Assembly (NCBI RefSeq): GCF_900100795.1
Contig: NZ_FNCO01000016.1
Coordinates: 1 to 64,000, forward strand
Origin: Pseudomonas abietaniphila
GTDB lineage: Bacteria > Pseudomonadota > Gammaproteobacteria > Pseudomonadales > Pseudomonadaceae
DNA length: 64,000 nucleotides
Reading direction: 5' to 3'
Position numbers and translations under genes: made by a program. Within the stretch, counting starts at the first letter, position 1. Every line of letters begins with the position of its first letter. The notes under the pieces are model-generated. The model made no database searches. It had not been told where the DNA came from and was given only the letters and a program-made list of their open reading frames with translations. Positions 25,890 to 34,230 of the stretch are shown here, in pieces.

Positions 25890-25953
25890 GGCCTCTATCG
25901 CATTTCAAAGGTGAACGACCGGGAGGCCCCGGTCGTGTGTGAAGCAAAGTGGG

Positions 25954-26523
25954 TTAAAACTTGACCACTGGGTTGCTCGGACGCACTTCAGCGCCCATCT
26001 GGCGTTTCGGTGTCACCAGTTGCACCTGAATGGTTTGGGTCGCCGGGAAGCTTTTGAACAGCTGGGTCAGGTCCAGCTTGTTGAGCACAGCAGGCACATT
26101 GCAGGTGAACTGGTAATGACCGTGGATTTCGCTGTGTTCGTGCTCGTCCGCATCCCCGTCGTCGTGGTCATCGTCCTTGTCGCCGAACAAGGGGCTTTCC
26201 AGCTTCTGCTTGGTCACTGTGCAGCCTGCTGCTTCCGGAATACTGAACAGCCCGTGGGGTTTGAGCAGGGTTTCCCGCGCCAGCGCCAACGTTGTTTTGT
26301 CGGCAGCGGACGTGGCGGCGTGTTCGAAGCCGACGATGTTCATGGCCGGGGTGTCCAGCTCCAGTTCCAGCGTCCGGCCATCCAGCGCCATGTCCAGTCG
26401 CGCCACACCGTGCACATGCGCGCCGAGGCTGCCGTGTTCATGATCGTGATCATGTTCATCGGCAGCGTGGGCGAGGGTCAGCGGCAGCAGCGCGAAGGGC
26501 AAGGCGAGTAACAGACGACGCAT
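25954..26523 (-). CDS. DUF2796 (ZrgA-like) zinc-binding periplasmic protein
   Basis: 189 aa. A signal peptide ends at AHAAD, followed by HDHDHEHGSLGAHVHG, a His/Asp metal-binding start. A second metal loop DDDHDDGDADEHEHSEIHGH lies in the middle. The family (ZrgA in Vibrio) captures zinc in the periplasm. It is first gene of a four-gene operon (this gene, ATPase, permease, DUF3299 protein) equivalent to PA4063-PA4066, and a Zur-box-like site lies just upstream. Confidence 0.9.
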   Translation of the reverse strand: MRRLLLALPFALLPLTLAHAADEHDHDHEHGSLGAHVHGVARLDMALDGRTLELELDTPAMNIVGFEHAATSAADKTTLALARETLLKPHGLFSIPEAAGCTVTKQKLESPLFGDKDDDHDDGDADEHEHSEIHGHYQFTCNVPAVLNKLDLTQLFKSFPATQTIQVQLVTPKRQMGAEVRPSNPVVKF

Positions 26524-26559
26524 AAGAGAAGGCTCCAGGGCGGGATTGGAAATTTGTTA

Positions 26560-26574
26560 TGTGATCTTATAACA
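26560..26574. promoter_or_regulatory. Zur-box-like operator
   Basis: TGTGATCTTATAACA fits the Zur consensus TGTTATANTATAACA at 12 of 14 positions and lies 37 bases upstream of the DUF2796 start. A wider inverted repeat TTGTTAT / ATAACAA spans 26554-26575. Zinc repression is expected from the operon content. Confidence 0.7.
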
Positions 26575-26612
26575 ATAAGTTGCGGGCGTTCTTAACTTTT
26601 TTGTTCAGGAAC

Positions 26613-26775
26613 TGTAGGAGCGTGGCTTGTATCTGGGCCGCATTCGGACGATCGGCCGCGAACCGGTCGTGAAATCCACAACGCGTCTTCTACTGACACT
26701 GCACCGTCGTCGGATTCACTGCCGCTACGCGCCAGATCGTCCGAATGCGGCCCAGACACAAGCCACGCTCCTACA
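26613..26775. repeat. REP inverted pair, wide spacing
   Basis: TGTAGGAGCGTGGCTTGTAT faces its reverse complement about 120 bases away. A GGGCCGCATTCGGACGATC block inside is also inverted, so the whole 163-bp unit could form a long hairpin. Confidence 0.85.
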
Positions 26776-26859
26776 GGGGTAGTGTTGTATCAGGGGGCCG
26801 CGTGCAGCTCGGGAGTACCTGTGGGACCATGCCGCTCAGTCAACCAGAGGACACACATC

Positions 26860-27213
26860 ATGTTGCGAATCCGTGGAACCGTCGGCGACATGCCGGTGGA
26901 TCTGACCGTGGAGATGGACGAAAGCGACTGGGCCCGGCTGGGTACGCAACTGGGCGTGCCGGTACAGGAGAACAAACCGCTCAGCGAGTCATCGGCCAAA
27001 CCGGGGCCCAGCCGTAATGACGCAGTCTGGGAGATTGCGCAGGAGCTGCTGCGCAAGGCCGGCCACATGAGCGGGCCTGACCTGCTTGGACAGCTGGAAG
27101 GGCTGGCGGGCAGCACGGCAGCGGGCAAGCGCCTGATGGTGCGCATGCGCCACAGTGCCAACGTCAAAGTCGAAAGCCATGGCGATGCGCCGGAGTATCA
27201 CTGGGTGGAGTGA
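26860..27213 (+). CDS. Conserved hypothetical protein (PA4062-like)
   Basis: 117 aa from ATG 26860, preceded by AGAGGA. The fold looks mixed alpha/beta: LRIRGTVGDMPVDLTVEMDESDW at the start and MRHSANVKVESHGDAPEYHWVE at the end, joined by a long helical middle (NDAVWEIAQELLRKAGHMSGPDLLGQL). No function is known. It sits between the zinc operon and ybbN, as in P. aeruginosa. Confidence 0.75.
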   Translation: MLRIRGTVGDMPVDLTVEMDESDWARLGTQLGVPVQENKPLSESSAKPGPSRNDAVWEIAQELLRKAGHMSGPDLLGQLEGLAGSTAAGKRLMVRMRHSANVKVESHGDAPEYHWVE

Positions 27214-27268
27214 TGCCTGGGATCTCCCGACGCAATCCTGGCTAAAGCCCTACAGGGCCGGAGTCACT

Positions 27269-28141
27269 TCAGTAAAGCGCAGCAAACAACTTGCGGCGAT
27301 AGGTGGTCACCAGCGGGTGGTCGTTGCCCAGCAGGTCGAACACCTGCAGCAGGGTCTTGTGCGGTTGGCCTTCGTTGTAGTTGCGGTTGCGGATAAACAG
27401 TTTGAGCAAGCCTTCCAGTGCGGCGTCGTACTGCTGGCGGGACAACTGATGGATCGCCAGCTGATGCGCGGCTTCATCGTCCTGCGGATTTTGCGCCAGA
27501 CGGCTCTTCAGGTCCGCTGCATCCGGCAGTGCCTTGGCTTCCCCGAGGAAGGTCAACTGAGCTTTCGCGCCTGCCAGTGCGGCTTTGTGATCGTCGCCTT
27601 TAACCGCGTCCAGTACAGCGCGGGCTTCGCTCAGCTCGCCACGTTCAGCCAGGCAGCGCGCGTACAGAATCAGCGCGGCGGCGTTGGTGTTGTCCTCGGT
27701 GAGGATGGTCTGGAGCACCGCTTCCGCTTCCGCGAAATGGCTCGCGGCGAACATTTCCTGAGCGGTTTGCAGCGGGTCAGCCGCGGCCGGAGGCGGCATT
27801 TGGACATGCGGTTCGAGCAGCGCGCGGATTTGTGATTCAGGCTGGGCGCCGGCGAAACCGTCTACCGGCTGACCGTCCTTGAACAGTACGACGGTCGGCA
27901 GGCTGCGAATACCGAAGCGGGCAACGATGTCCTGCTCTGCGTCACAGTCGACTTTCGCCAGCAACAGTTCGCCCTGGTAGCTCTCTGCAATCTGCGCCAG
28001 CAACGGCATCAGCACCTTGCACGGCGCGCACCACTCGGCCCAGAAATCCACCAGCACGGGTTTGTGAAAGGAATTCTCGATGACCAACTGATCGAAAGTG
28101 GCAGTGGTCGCATCGAAGATGTACGGCGTGTCCTGGCTCAT
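27269..28141 (-). CDS. ybbN: Thioredoxin-like co-chaperone YbbN (CnoX)
   Basis: 290 aa from ATG 28141; the open frame extends to 28342 through REP-derived sequence. Residues about 10-115 are a thioredoxin fold with the active site WAEWCAPCK. The rest is a helical tetratricopeptide-like domain (QTAQEMFAASHFAEAEAVLQTIL and similar helix pairs). The family protects chaperone substrates under oxidative stress. It is transcribed alone. Confidence 0.92.
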   Translation of the reverse strand: MSQDTPYIFDATTATFDQLVIENSFHKPVLVDFWAEWCAPCKVLMPLLAQIAESYQGELLLAKVDCDAEQDIVARFGIRSLPTVVLFKDGQPVDGFAGAQPESQIRALLEPHVQMPPPAAADPLQTAQEMFAASHFAEAEAVLQTILTEDNTNAAALILYARCLAERGELSEARAVLDAVKGDDHKAALAGAKAQLTFLGEAKALPDAADLKSRLAQNPQDDEAAHQLAIHQLSRQQYDAALEGLLKLFIRNRNYNEGQPHKTLLQVFDLLGNDHPLVTTYRRKLFAALY

Positions 28142-28216
28142 CGCAAGTCTCGAAAAAGGCTTAATGGGGCCAACTATAAAGGGCGGCCGGGTGTTGTTGA
28201 AAGGACGGTGATGTCT

Positions 28217-28352
28217 TGTAGGAGCGTCGCTTGTCCCGCGACCGGCGACGGAGTCGTCGTAAACCCTGTCAATGCAGTTTTTCTGCTGCACCGCGTACAC
28301 CGGATTTACGACTGCTTCGCAGCCGGTCGCGGGGCAAGCCACGCTCCTACAA
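28217..28352. repeat. REP inverted pair
   Basis: TGTAGGAGCGTCGCTTGTCC faces GGGGCAAGCCACGCTCCTAC, with an inner inverted block CGCGACCGGC / GCCGGTCGCG. It lies upstream of ybbN and after the methyltransferase end. Confidence 0.85.
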
Positions 28353-28360
28353 GGGGGGCG

Positions 28361-29014
28361 TTATCGTGCTGCGTGATACAGACTCACCCTGCGAAACTCC
28401 CACGGCTCGGCCAGATCCGGCAAGGTCAGGGCCTCCAGAATCCCCAGTCGCTCATACAGCGGATGCTGAAAATCCCTGACCCGCGAGTCGGCCACCAGTG
28501 CGGCTTTGCCCCGGCTGAGAAACTGATCCAGCAAAGGCAGGTTGGCCCGGTCGTACAGCACGTCGGCCACGAGAATCAGATCGAACCGGTCGGCTTCGGC
28601 AAAGAAGTCTGCGGAGTAGCCGAGCGTCACGCCGTTAAGGTCGGCGTTGGCCTTGCACGAGGCGAGCGCGATGGGATCGAGATCGCACGCCACCACTTCC
28701 AGCGCGCCAGCCTTCATGGCGGCGATGCCCGCGACGCCCGAACCCGCGCCGAAATCCAGTACCCGCTTGCCCTCGACCCACTGCGGGTGTTCGGTCAGGA
28801 AACGCGCCAGCGCCAGACCGCTGGCCCAGCAGAAGCTCCAGTAGGGCGGCTCTTCAAGGATGCGCCGGGTCTCTTCAGGGCTGAACGCACGGTCCATATT
28901 GTCGGCGTCGATCAGCCATAGCTTCAGGTTCGTGCCGGGCAACGGCTCAGCGACCAATCGGGCGTCGCCCAGTCGTTCGTTCAGCGCCGCTTGCAGATGC
29001 GGCGGCGGTGTCAT
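28361..29014 (-). CDS. SAM-dependent protein methyltransferase (ETF-beta lysine MTase-like)
   Basis: 217 aa. VLDFGAGSGVAGIAAMKAGALEVVACDLDP is the SAM-binding motif I/II, and LILVADVLYDRANLPLL contains the DxxY motif of the METTL20-like protein lysine methyltransferases. PYWSFCWASGLALARFL precedes it as in that family. Its ATG overlaps the lipoprotein stop (ATGA), so the two are coupled. The substrate is not shown by the sequence; ETF-beta is the known bacterial target of related enzymes. Confidence 0.85.
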   Translation of the reverse strand: MTPPPHLQAALNERLGDARLVAEPLPGTNLKLWLIDADNMDRAFSPEETRRILEEPPYWSFCWASGLALARFLTEHPQWVEGKRVLDFGAGSGVAGIAAMKAGALEVVACDLDPIALASCKANADLNGVTLGYSADFFAEADRFDLILVADVLYDRANLPLLDQFLSRGKAALVADSRVRDFQHPLYERLGILEALTLPDLAEPWEFRRVSLYHAAR

Positions 29015-29463
29015 GGCGCGGTGACGAATTGCAGCTGGCCCAACGCTTGAGTGTCAGGCCTGGCAATCAGCACCGACGGCAGGTGCAGGATCAACTGACC
29101 CGACTGACTGGCGCGGCCGCGCAACTCGACCCGCGCACCTTGCGGAAACGCTTCCGGGTTGAAGCGCAGCTGAAACGGCAACGACTGGTTGTTGCCGGTG
29201 AGCTTGGTGCTGCTCAGCAGCTTTTGCGGGCGGTTGCGGTCATCGATCACCAGCAACGCCAGCTCAACCTCGGCGCCGGCGGGTACGCCCAGCAACTGGC
29301 CGCTCAATTCGCGTTGATACGGCAGAAGCGGGCCGGGGCCTTCCGGCAGTTTGATCGCATTCGGCGCCGGCTTGGCGGGCGCAGCGGGTTTGGGCGGCTC
29401 AGCAGTGCTACAGGCGGCGAGCAGGCCGAGCAGGCTGATTACAGCGAGCGAACGTAGCGTCAT
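29011..29463 (-). CDS. YbaY-family lipoprotein
   Basis: 150 aa from ATG 29463. The lipobox LLAAC gives Cys18 as the lipidated residue, followed by a Pro/Ala-rich linker. The C-terminal YbaY domain (ELALLVIDDRNRPQKLLSSTKLTGNNQSLPFQLRFNPE) is a beta sandwich of unknown role. It is outer-membrane attached and overlaps the methyltransferase gene by 4 bases. Divergent from nrdR. Confidence 0.85.
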   Translation of the reverse strand: MTLRSLAVISLLGLLAACSTAEPPKPAAPAKPAPNAIKLPEGPGPLLPYQRELSGQLLGVPAGAEVELALLVIDDRNRPQKLLSSTKLTGNNQSLPFQLRFNPEAFPQGARVELRGRASQSGQLILHLPSVLIARPDTQALGQLQFVTAP

Positions 29464-29636
29464 GAACAGCTCCAGCAAAAACGGAATCGATGGGGACACG
29501 CGGGACTTCACGCAGTATCGCCGAGGGTGACAGCTTTCGCTGCACCGGATGCGCGTCTATATACCTCAAACCCCGAGACTTGTCTTGCCGGTGGGATGCG
29601 CTACCATGGCCCTCCCTTTTTTTGTTGCCTGCCACC

Positions 29637-30101
29637 ATGCACTGTCCCTTTTGCGGTGCCAACGACACCAAAGTCATTGACTCGCGCCTTGTCGCCGAAG
29701 GCGATCAGGTTCGTCGCCGTCGTGAATGCGTCGCGTGCGGCGAACGTTTCACCACGTTCGAAACCGCCGAACTGGTCCTGCCTCGGCTGATCAAGCAGGA
29801 CGGCAGTCGCCAGCCCTTCGATGAAGAAAAGCTGCGCGCCGGCATGCAACGCGCGCTGGAGAAACGCCCGGTCAGCGTCGAGCGTCTTGAAGCGGCCCTG
29901 GCTCACATCAAGAGCAAGCTGCGGGCGACCGGTGAGCGCGAGGTCAAATCCCTGATCGTCGGCGAGCTGGTCATGGCCGAACTGCAGAAACTCGACGAAG
30001 TGGCGTATATCCGCTTTGCTTCGGTGTACCGGCGGTTCCAGGACCTCAACGAATTCCGCGAAGAAATCGACCGACTGGCCCGCGAGCCGGTTAAAGAGTG
30101 A
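29637..30101 (+). CDS. nrdR: Ribonucleotide reductase repressor NrdR
   Basis: 154 aa. The zinc ribbon C3-x2-C6 ... C31-x2-C34 comes first, with the Arg-rich RRRRE turn between. The ATP-cone domain follows (LPRLIKQDGSRQPFDEEKLRAGMQRALEKRPV). NrdR senses dATP/ATP and represses ribonucleotide reductase genes. It starts the chromosomal nrdR-rib block. ribD follows after 2 bases. Confidence 0.97.
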   Translation: MHCPFCGANDTKVIDSRLVAEGDQVRRRRECVACGERFTTFETAELVLPRLIKQDGSRQPFDEEKLRAGMQRALEKRPVSVERLEAALAHIKSKLRATGEREVKSLIVGELVMAELQKLDEVAYIRFASVYRRFQDLNEFREEIDRLAREPVKE

Positions 30102-30103
30102 GC

Positions 30104-31243
30104 ATGTCCCCCACAGAGCAAAGCGTGCTCGACGCCGCTTATATGGCGCGAGCGCTGGAACTGGCGCGCAAGGGCGTCTACTCGACGCACCCTAATCCTC
30201 GAGTGGGTTGTGTGATCGTGCGTGATGGTGAAGTGGTCGGCGAGGGCTGGCATGTCCGTGCAGGCGAGCCCCACGCCGAAGTCCACGCACTGCGTCAGGC
30301 GGGCGACAAGGCCAAAGGCGCAACCGCTTACGTCACCCTCGAGCCTTGCAGCCATCACGGGCGCACGCCGCCCTGCGCCGACGCACTGGTCAATGCCGGT
30401 GTGGCGCGCGTGGTCGCGGCGATGCAAGACCCCAATCCCGACGTCGGCGGACGCGGCTTGCTGCGTTTGATGAGCGCCGGTATCGCCGTTCAGAGCGGTG
30501 TGCTGGAAGGCGAAGCGCGGGGGCTCAACAAAGGTTTTCTCAAGCGCATGGAGCACGGCCTGCCGTATGTGCGGGTGAAGTTGGCGATGAGCCTGGACGG
30601 TCGTACCGCGATGGCCAGCGGCGAAAGCCAGTGGATCACCGGGCCTGAGGCTCGTTCTGCGGTGCAGCGTCTGCGTGCTCAGTCGAGTGTGGTGCTGACC
30701 GGCGCCGACACTGTGCTGGCCGACAACGCGCGCCTCACCGTACGCCCTGACGAGCTGGGCCTCAATGCCGAATTGACGGCGCTTGCCGTGACCCGGCCGC
30801 CGCTGCGCGTGTTGGTCGACGGGCGCTTGCGCGTGCCGCTGGATGCGCCGTTCTTCAAGGCGGGCAGTGCGCTTGTGGTGACCTGTGCCGCGGCGTCGGC
30901 GCGTGAGCGATACCACGAAGAAGGCCACGAGATGCTGGCATTGCCCAGCAGCGGCGGGCATGTCGATCTGCGCAAGTTGCTGGTAGAACTCGCGTCCCGT
31001 GGCGTCAACGACGTGCTGGTAGAAGCGGGTCCCAAGCTGGCCGGTGCGTTCACTCGCCTGGGGCTGGTCGACGAATTCCAGATTTTCGTCGCCGGCAAGT
31101 TCATGGGGTCGTCAGCGCGTCCTTTGCTGGACCTGCCGTTGGCGCAGATGAGCGAAGCGCTCGAGCTCAAGATCATCGAAATGCGTGCTGTGGGCAATGA
31201 CTGGCGAGTCATCGCAATACCAACGCCGAGCGCGAGCGTATAA
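30104..31243 (+). CDS. ribD: Riboflavin deaminase/reductase RibD
   Basis: 379 aa. The N-terminal deaminase domain has the zinc motif HAEVHAL and PCSHHGRTPPC. The C-terminal reductase begins at KRMEHGLPYVRVKLAMSLDGRTA. It converts diaminohydroxyphosphoribosylaminopyrimidine to the ribityl pyrimidinedione phosphate, two steps of riboflavin synthesis. ATG 30104 is preferred; GTG 30098 is a 2-codon longer alternative. It is 2 bases after nrdR, consistent with an operon. Confidence 0.96.
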   Translation: MSPTEQSVLDAAYMARALELARKGVYSTHPNPRVGCVIVRDGEVVGEGWHVRAGEPHAEVHALRQAGDKAKGATAYVTLEPCSHHGRTPPCADALVNAGVARVVAAMQDPNPDVGGRGLLRLMSAGIAVQSGVLEGEARGLNKGFLKRMEHGLPYVRVKLAMSLDGRTAMASGESQWITGPEARSAVQRLRAQSSVVLTGADTVLADNARLTVRPDELGLNAELTALAVTRPPLRVLVDGRLRVPLDAPFFKAGSALVVTCAAASARERYHEEGHEMLALPSSGGHVDLRKLLVELASRGVNDVLVEAGPKLAGAFTRLGLVDEFQIFVAGKFMGSSARPLLDLPLAQMSEALELKIIEMRAVGNDWRVIAIPTPSASV

Positions 31244-31289
31244 TTTTCGGCCATCGTATCAACGCTGGCCCTGTTCTCCCGGAGGACCC

Positions 31290-31961
31290 ATGTTTACCGG
31301 CATTATCGAATCCATCGGCAGCATCCGCGCCATTACTCCTAAAGGCGGCGACGTCCGCGTTTATGTAGAGACCGGCAAACTCGACCTCTCCGACGTCAAG
31401 CTGGGCGACAGCATCGCCGTCAACGGCGTCTGCCTGACCGCCGTAGAACTGCCAGGCGACGGCTTCTGGGCCGATGTCAGTCGTGAAACCCTGGACGTCA
31501 CGGCGTTCGTGGACTTGAAGACCGGCAGTCGCGTCAACCTTGAAAAGGCCCTGACCCCGACCACGCGTCTGGGCGGCCATCTGGTCAGCGGCCACGTCGA
31601 CGGGGTCGGCGAAGTGCTGTCCCGCGAAGAGAATGCCCGTGCGATCCAGTTCCGCATGCGCGCGCCCCGTGAGCTGGCCAAGTACATCTCGCACAAGGGC
31701 TCCATCACCGTCGACGGCACCAGCCTGACCGTAAACGCGGTGAATGGCGCCGAGTTCGAGCTGACCATCGTGCCGCACACGCTCTCTGAAACGATCATGG
31801 GCGACTACCGTCCTGGCCGTAAGATCAATCTGGAAGTCGATCTGCTGGCGCGTTACCTGGAGCGCTTGCTGCTCGGTGACAAGGCCGCCGACCCGACGCC
31901 CGCCCAGGGCGGCACCATCACTGAAAGCTTTCTGGCCGCCAACGGCTACCTCAAATCCTGA
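31290..31961 (+). CDS. ribE: Riboflavin synthase alpha chain
   Basis: 223 aa. MFTGIIESIGSI is the standard start, followed by the two homologous barrels with GDSIAVNGVCLTAV and GSITVDGTSLTVNAV. It dismutates two dimethylribityllumazines into riboflavin. A strong GGAGGA precedes ATG 31290. Some annotations use ribC for this gene. Confidence 0.97.
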   Translation: MFTGIIESIGSIRAITPKGGDVRVYVETGKLDLSDVKLGDSIAVNGVCLTAVELPGDGFWADVSRETLDVTAFVDLKTGSRVNLEKALTPTTRLGGHLVSGHVDGVGEVLSREENARAIQFRMRAPRELAKYISHKGSITVDGTSLTVNAVNGAEFELTIVPHTLSETIMGDYRPGRKINLEVDLLARYLERLLLGDKAADPTPAQGGTITESFLAANGYLKS

Positions 31962-31978
31962 ATTGAAGGGGGTGCCGC

Positions 31979-33070
31979 GTGGCGCTCAATAATATCGAAG
32001 AGCTGGTTGAAGACATTCGCCAAGGCAAGATGGTCATCCTCATGGATGACGAAGATCGCGAGAACGAAGGCGATCTGATCATGGCCTCCGAATGCGTCAA
32101 GGCCGAGCACATCAACTTCATGGCGCGTTACGCCCGTGGCCTGATCTGCATGCCGATGACCCGCGAGCGCTGCGAAACCCTGAAGCTGCCGTTGATGGCG
32201 CCACGTAACGGGTCGGGCTTCGGCACCAAGTTCACCGTTTCCATTGAGGCCGCCGAAGGCGTGACCACGGGCATCTCTGCTGCTGACCGCGCGCGTACCG
32301 TGCAGGCCGCTTCCGCCAAGGACGCCAAGGCCGACGATATCGTAAGCCCGGGCCACATTTTCCCGCTGATGGCTCAGGCCGGTGGCGTGCTGTCCCGCGC
32401 CGGTCATACCGAAGCGGCTTGCGACCTGGCGCGCATGGCCGGTTTCGAGCCGACCGGCGTGATCTGCGAAGTGATGAACGACGACGGCACCATGTCCCGT
32501 CGTGCCGAACTCGAAGCCTTTGCCGCTGAGCACAACATCAAGATCGGCACCATCGCCGACCTGATCCATTACCGGATGATCCACGAACGTACCGTTCAGC
32601 GGATTGCCGAGCAGCCGCTGGACAGTGAACTGGGCCAGTTCAACCTGGTGACCTACCGTGATTCGGTCGAGGGCGACGTTCACCTGGCGCTGACGCTGGG
32701 CAAGGTCTGCGCTGAAGAGCCGACGCTGGTTCGTGTGCACAACATGGACCCGCTGCGTGACCTGCTGATGGTCAAACAGCCCGGCCGCTGGAGCCTGCGC
32801 GCCGCCATGACGGCCGTTGCAGAGGCCGGCAGCGGTGTGGTGCTGTTGCTGGGTCACCCGCTCGACGGCGATGCTGTGCTGGCCCATGTGCGTGAAACCG
32901 CCGGCGGTGCAGCGGTCAAAACGCCGACCACTTACAGCACGGTCGGGGCCGGTTCGCAGATCCTTCGCGACCTGGGCGTACGTAAAATGCGCCTGATGAG
33001 TTCGCCAATGAAGTTCAACGCGATATCCGGTTTCGATCTGGAAGTTGTAGAATACGTGCCCTCCGAATAA
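31979..33070 (+). CDS. ribBA: DHBP synthase RibB fused to a degenerate GTP cyclohydrolase-like domain (RibBX type)
   Basis: 363 aa from GTG 31979. The N-terminal half (about 1-205) is a complete DHBP synthase: DDEDRENEGDLI, AARYARGLICMPM and SPGHIFPLMAQ / GVLSRAGHTEA. The C-terminal half aligns with RibA, but where RibA has the zinc ligands (SECLTGD and CDCG) it reads VHNMDPLRDLLMV, with no Cys. The cyclohydrolase half is therefore probably inactive. The separate ribA at 36619 keeps those residues. This fits hybrid RibBX proteins described in other bacteria. Confidence 0.93.
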   Translation: MALNNIEELVEDIRQGKMVILMDDEDRENEGDLIMASECVKAEHINFMARYARGLICMPMTRERCETLKLPLMAPRNGSGFGTKFTVSIEAAEGVTTGISAADRARTVQAASAKDAKADDIVSPGHIFPLMAQAGGVLSRAGHTEAACDLARMAGFEPTGVICEVMNDDGTMSRRAELEAFAAEHNIKIGTIADLIHYRMIHERTVQRIAEQPLDSELGQFNLVTYRDSVEGDVHLALTLGKVCAEEPTLVRVHNMDPLRDLLMVKQPGRWSLRAAMTAVAEAGSGVVLLLGHPLDGDAVLAHVRETAGGAAVKTPTTYSTVGAGSQILRDLGVRKMRLMSSPMKFNAISGFDLEVVEYVPSE

Positions 33071-33088
33071 AGACCGGCAGGTCACTGG

Positions 33089-33119
33089 CCGTGAACGCCT
33101 TGAAGCGTTCACGGTTTTT
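33089..33119 (+). terminator. Rho-independent terminator after ribBA
   Basis: A 10-bp perfect stem CCGTGAACGC / GCGTTCACGG with a 6-base loop, followed by five T residues. It splits the rib cluster, so ribH-nusB-thiL-pgpA needs its own promoter or read-through. Confidence 0.88.
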
Positions 33120-33216
33120 GTTCCTGCGGTCGCCGATTCGTGGCCTAAAATCCTGAAAGCGCGCCCCTGATGCGCGCTTGCTTGCTCTTTAATACGAGAA
33201 CACGAGACTCAGCCGA

Positions 33217-33693
33217 ATGACCCTGAAGACCATCGAAGGTACCTTCATCGCCCCCCAAGGCCGCTACGCCCTGGTGGTTGGCCGCTTCAACAGCTTCGTC
33301 GTGGAAAGCCTGGTGAGCGGTGCCGTTGATGCCCTGGTTCGCCATGGCGTGAGCGAAAGCGACATCACCATCATCCGCGCGCCGGGTGCTTTCGAAATCC
33401 CGCTGGTGGTGCAGAAAGTCGCTCAGCGCAGCGAGTTCTCCGCGATCATCGCGCTGGGCGCCGTGATTCGTGGCGGTACGCCGCATTTCGAATACGTGGC
33501 CGGCGAATGCACCAAAGGCCTGGCTCAGGTCTCCATGGAGTTCGGCGTGCCGGTTGCCTTTGGCGTACTGACCGTTGATTCCATCGAGCAAGCCATCGAA
33601 CGTTCCGGCACCAAGGCCGGTAACAAAGGTGCCGAAGCTGCCCTGTCCGCCATCGAGATGGTCAGCCTGTTGGCGCAGTTGGAGGCCAAGTGA
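33217..33693 (+). CDS. ribH: 6,7-Dimethyl-8-ribityllumazine synthase RibH
   Basis: 158 aa. GRYALVVGRFNSFVVESLV, the loop APGAFEIPLVVQKVAQRSEFSAIIALGAVIRGGTPHFEYVAGE and the C-terminal NKGAEAALSAIEM are the family hallmarks. It forms lumazine from the RibD and RibB products. It overlaps the start of nusB by 4 bases. Confidence 0.97.
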   Translation: MTLKTIEGTFIAPQGRYALVVGRFNSFVVESLVSGAVDALVRHGVSESDITIIRAPGAFEIPLVVQKVAQRSEFSAIIALGAVIRGGTPHFEYVAGECTKGLAQVSMEFGVPVAFGVLTVDSIEQAIERSGTKAGNKGAEAALSAIEMVSLLAQLEAK

Positions 33694-34190
33694 TTAACGA
33701 CGAAAGCGATCAGTTCAACCCGCGCGACCCTCGCCCGGCCGACGCTGGCAAACCCTCGAAGAGCGAAAAGCGCCGCGCTGCGCGCACGCTTGCCATGCAG
33801 GCGCTCTACCAGTGGCACATGGCCAAGCAGTCGCTGAACGAGATCGAAGCCCAGTTCCGCGTCGATAACGACTTCAGTGATGTCGACGCGGCGTACTTCC
33901 GCGACATCCTGCACGGTGTTCCGGCCAAGAAGGTCGAGATCGACGCTGCACTGACGCCGTGCCTGGACATCACCATCGACGAGCTGGACCCGGTTGAGCT
34001 GGCGGTTCTGCGCCTGTCTACGTGGGAAATGCTTGAGCGTATCGACGTGCCATACCGCGTGGTCATCAACGAAGGCATCGAGCTGGCGAAAGTTTACGGT
34101 TCGACCGACGGCCACAAGTTCGTCAACGGTGTGCTCGACAAGCTGGCTCCGCGTCTGCGCGAAGTCGAAGTGAAGGCTCACAAGCGCTGA
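33690..34190 (+). CDS. nusB: Transcription antitermination factor NusB
   Basis: 166 aa from GTG 33690, whose GTGA overlaps the ribH stop. The N-terminal charged extension is followed by RRAARTLAMQALYQWHMAKQSLNE and the conserved PYRVVINEGIELAKVYGSTDGHKFVNGVLDKLAPRLR. NusB acts in rRNA antitermination with NusE. Linkage to ribH is common in Gammaproteobacteria. Confidence 0.97.
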   Translation: MINDESDQFNPRDPRPADAGKPSKSEKRRAARTLAMQALYQWHMAKQSLNEIEAQFRVDNDFSDVDAAYFRDILHGVPAKKVEIDAALTPCLDITIDELDPVELAVLRLSTWEMLERIDVPYRVVINEGIELAKVYGSTDGHKFVNGVLDKLAPRLREVEVKAHKR

Positions 34191-34230
34191 GGCGTCTGGG
34201 TTTCTCCAGACTCTCAAGTGTTTCTACGCC

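Noticed and set aside
28142..28342. N-terminal extension of ybbN
   Set aside because: It is also REP-derived; the thioredoxin domain begins just after ATG 28141.
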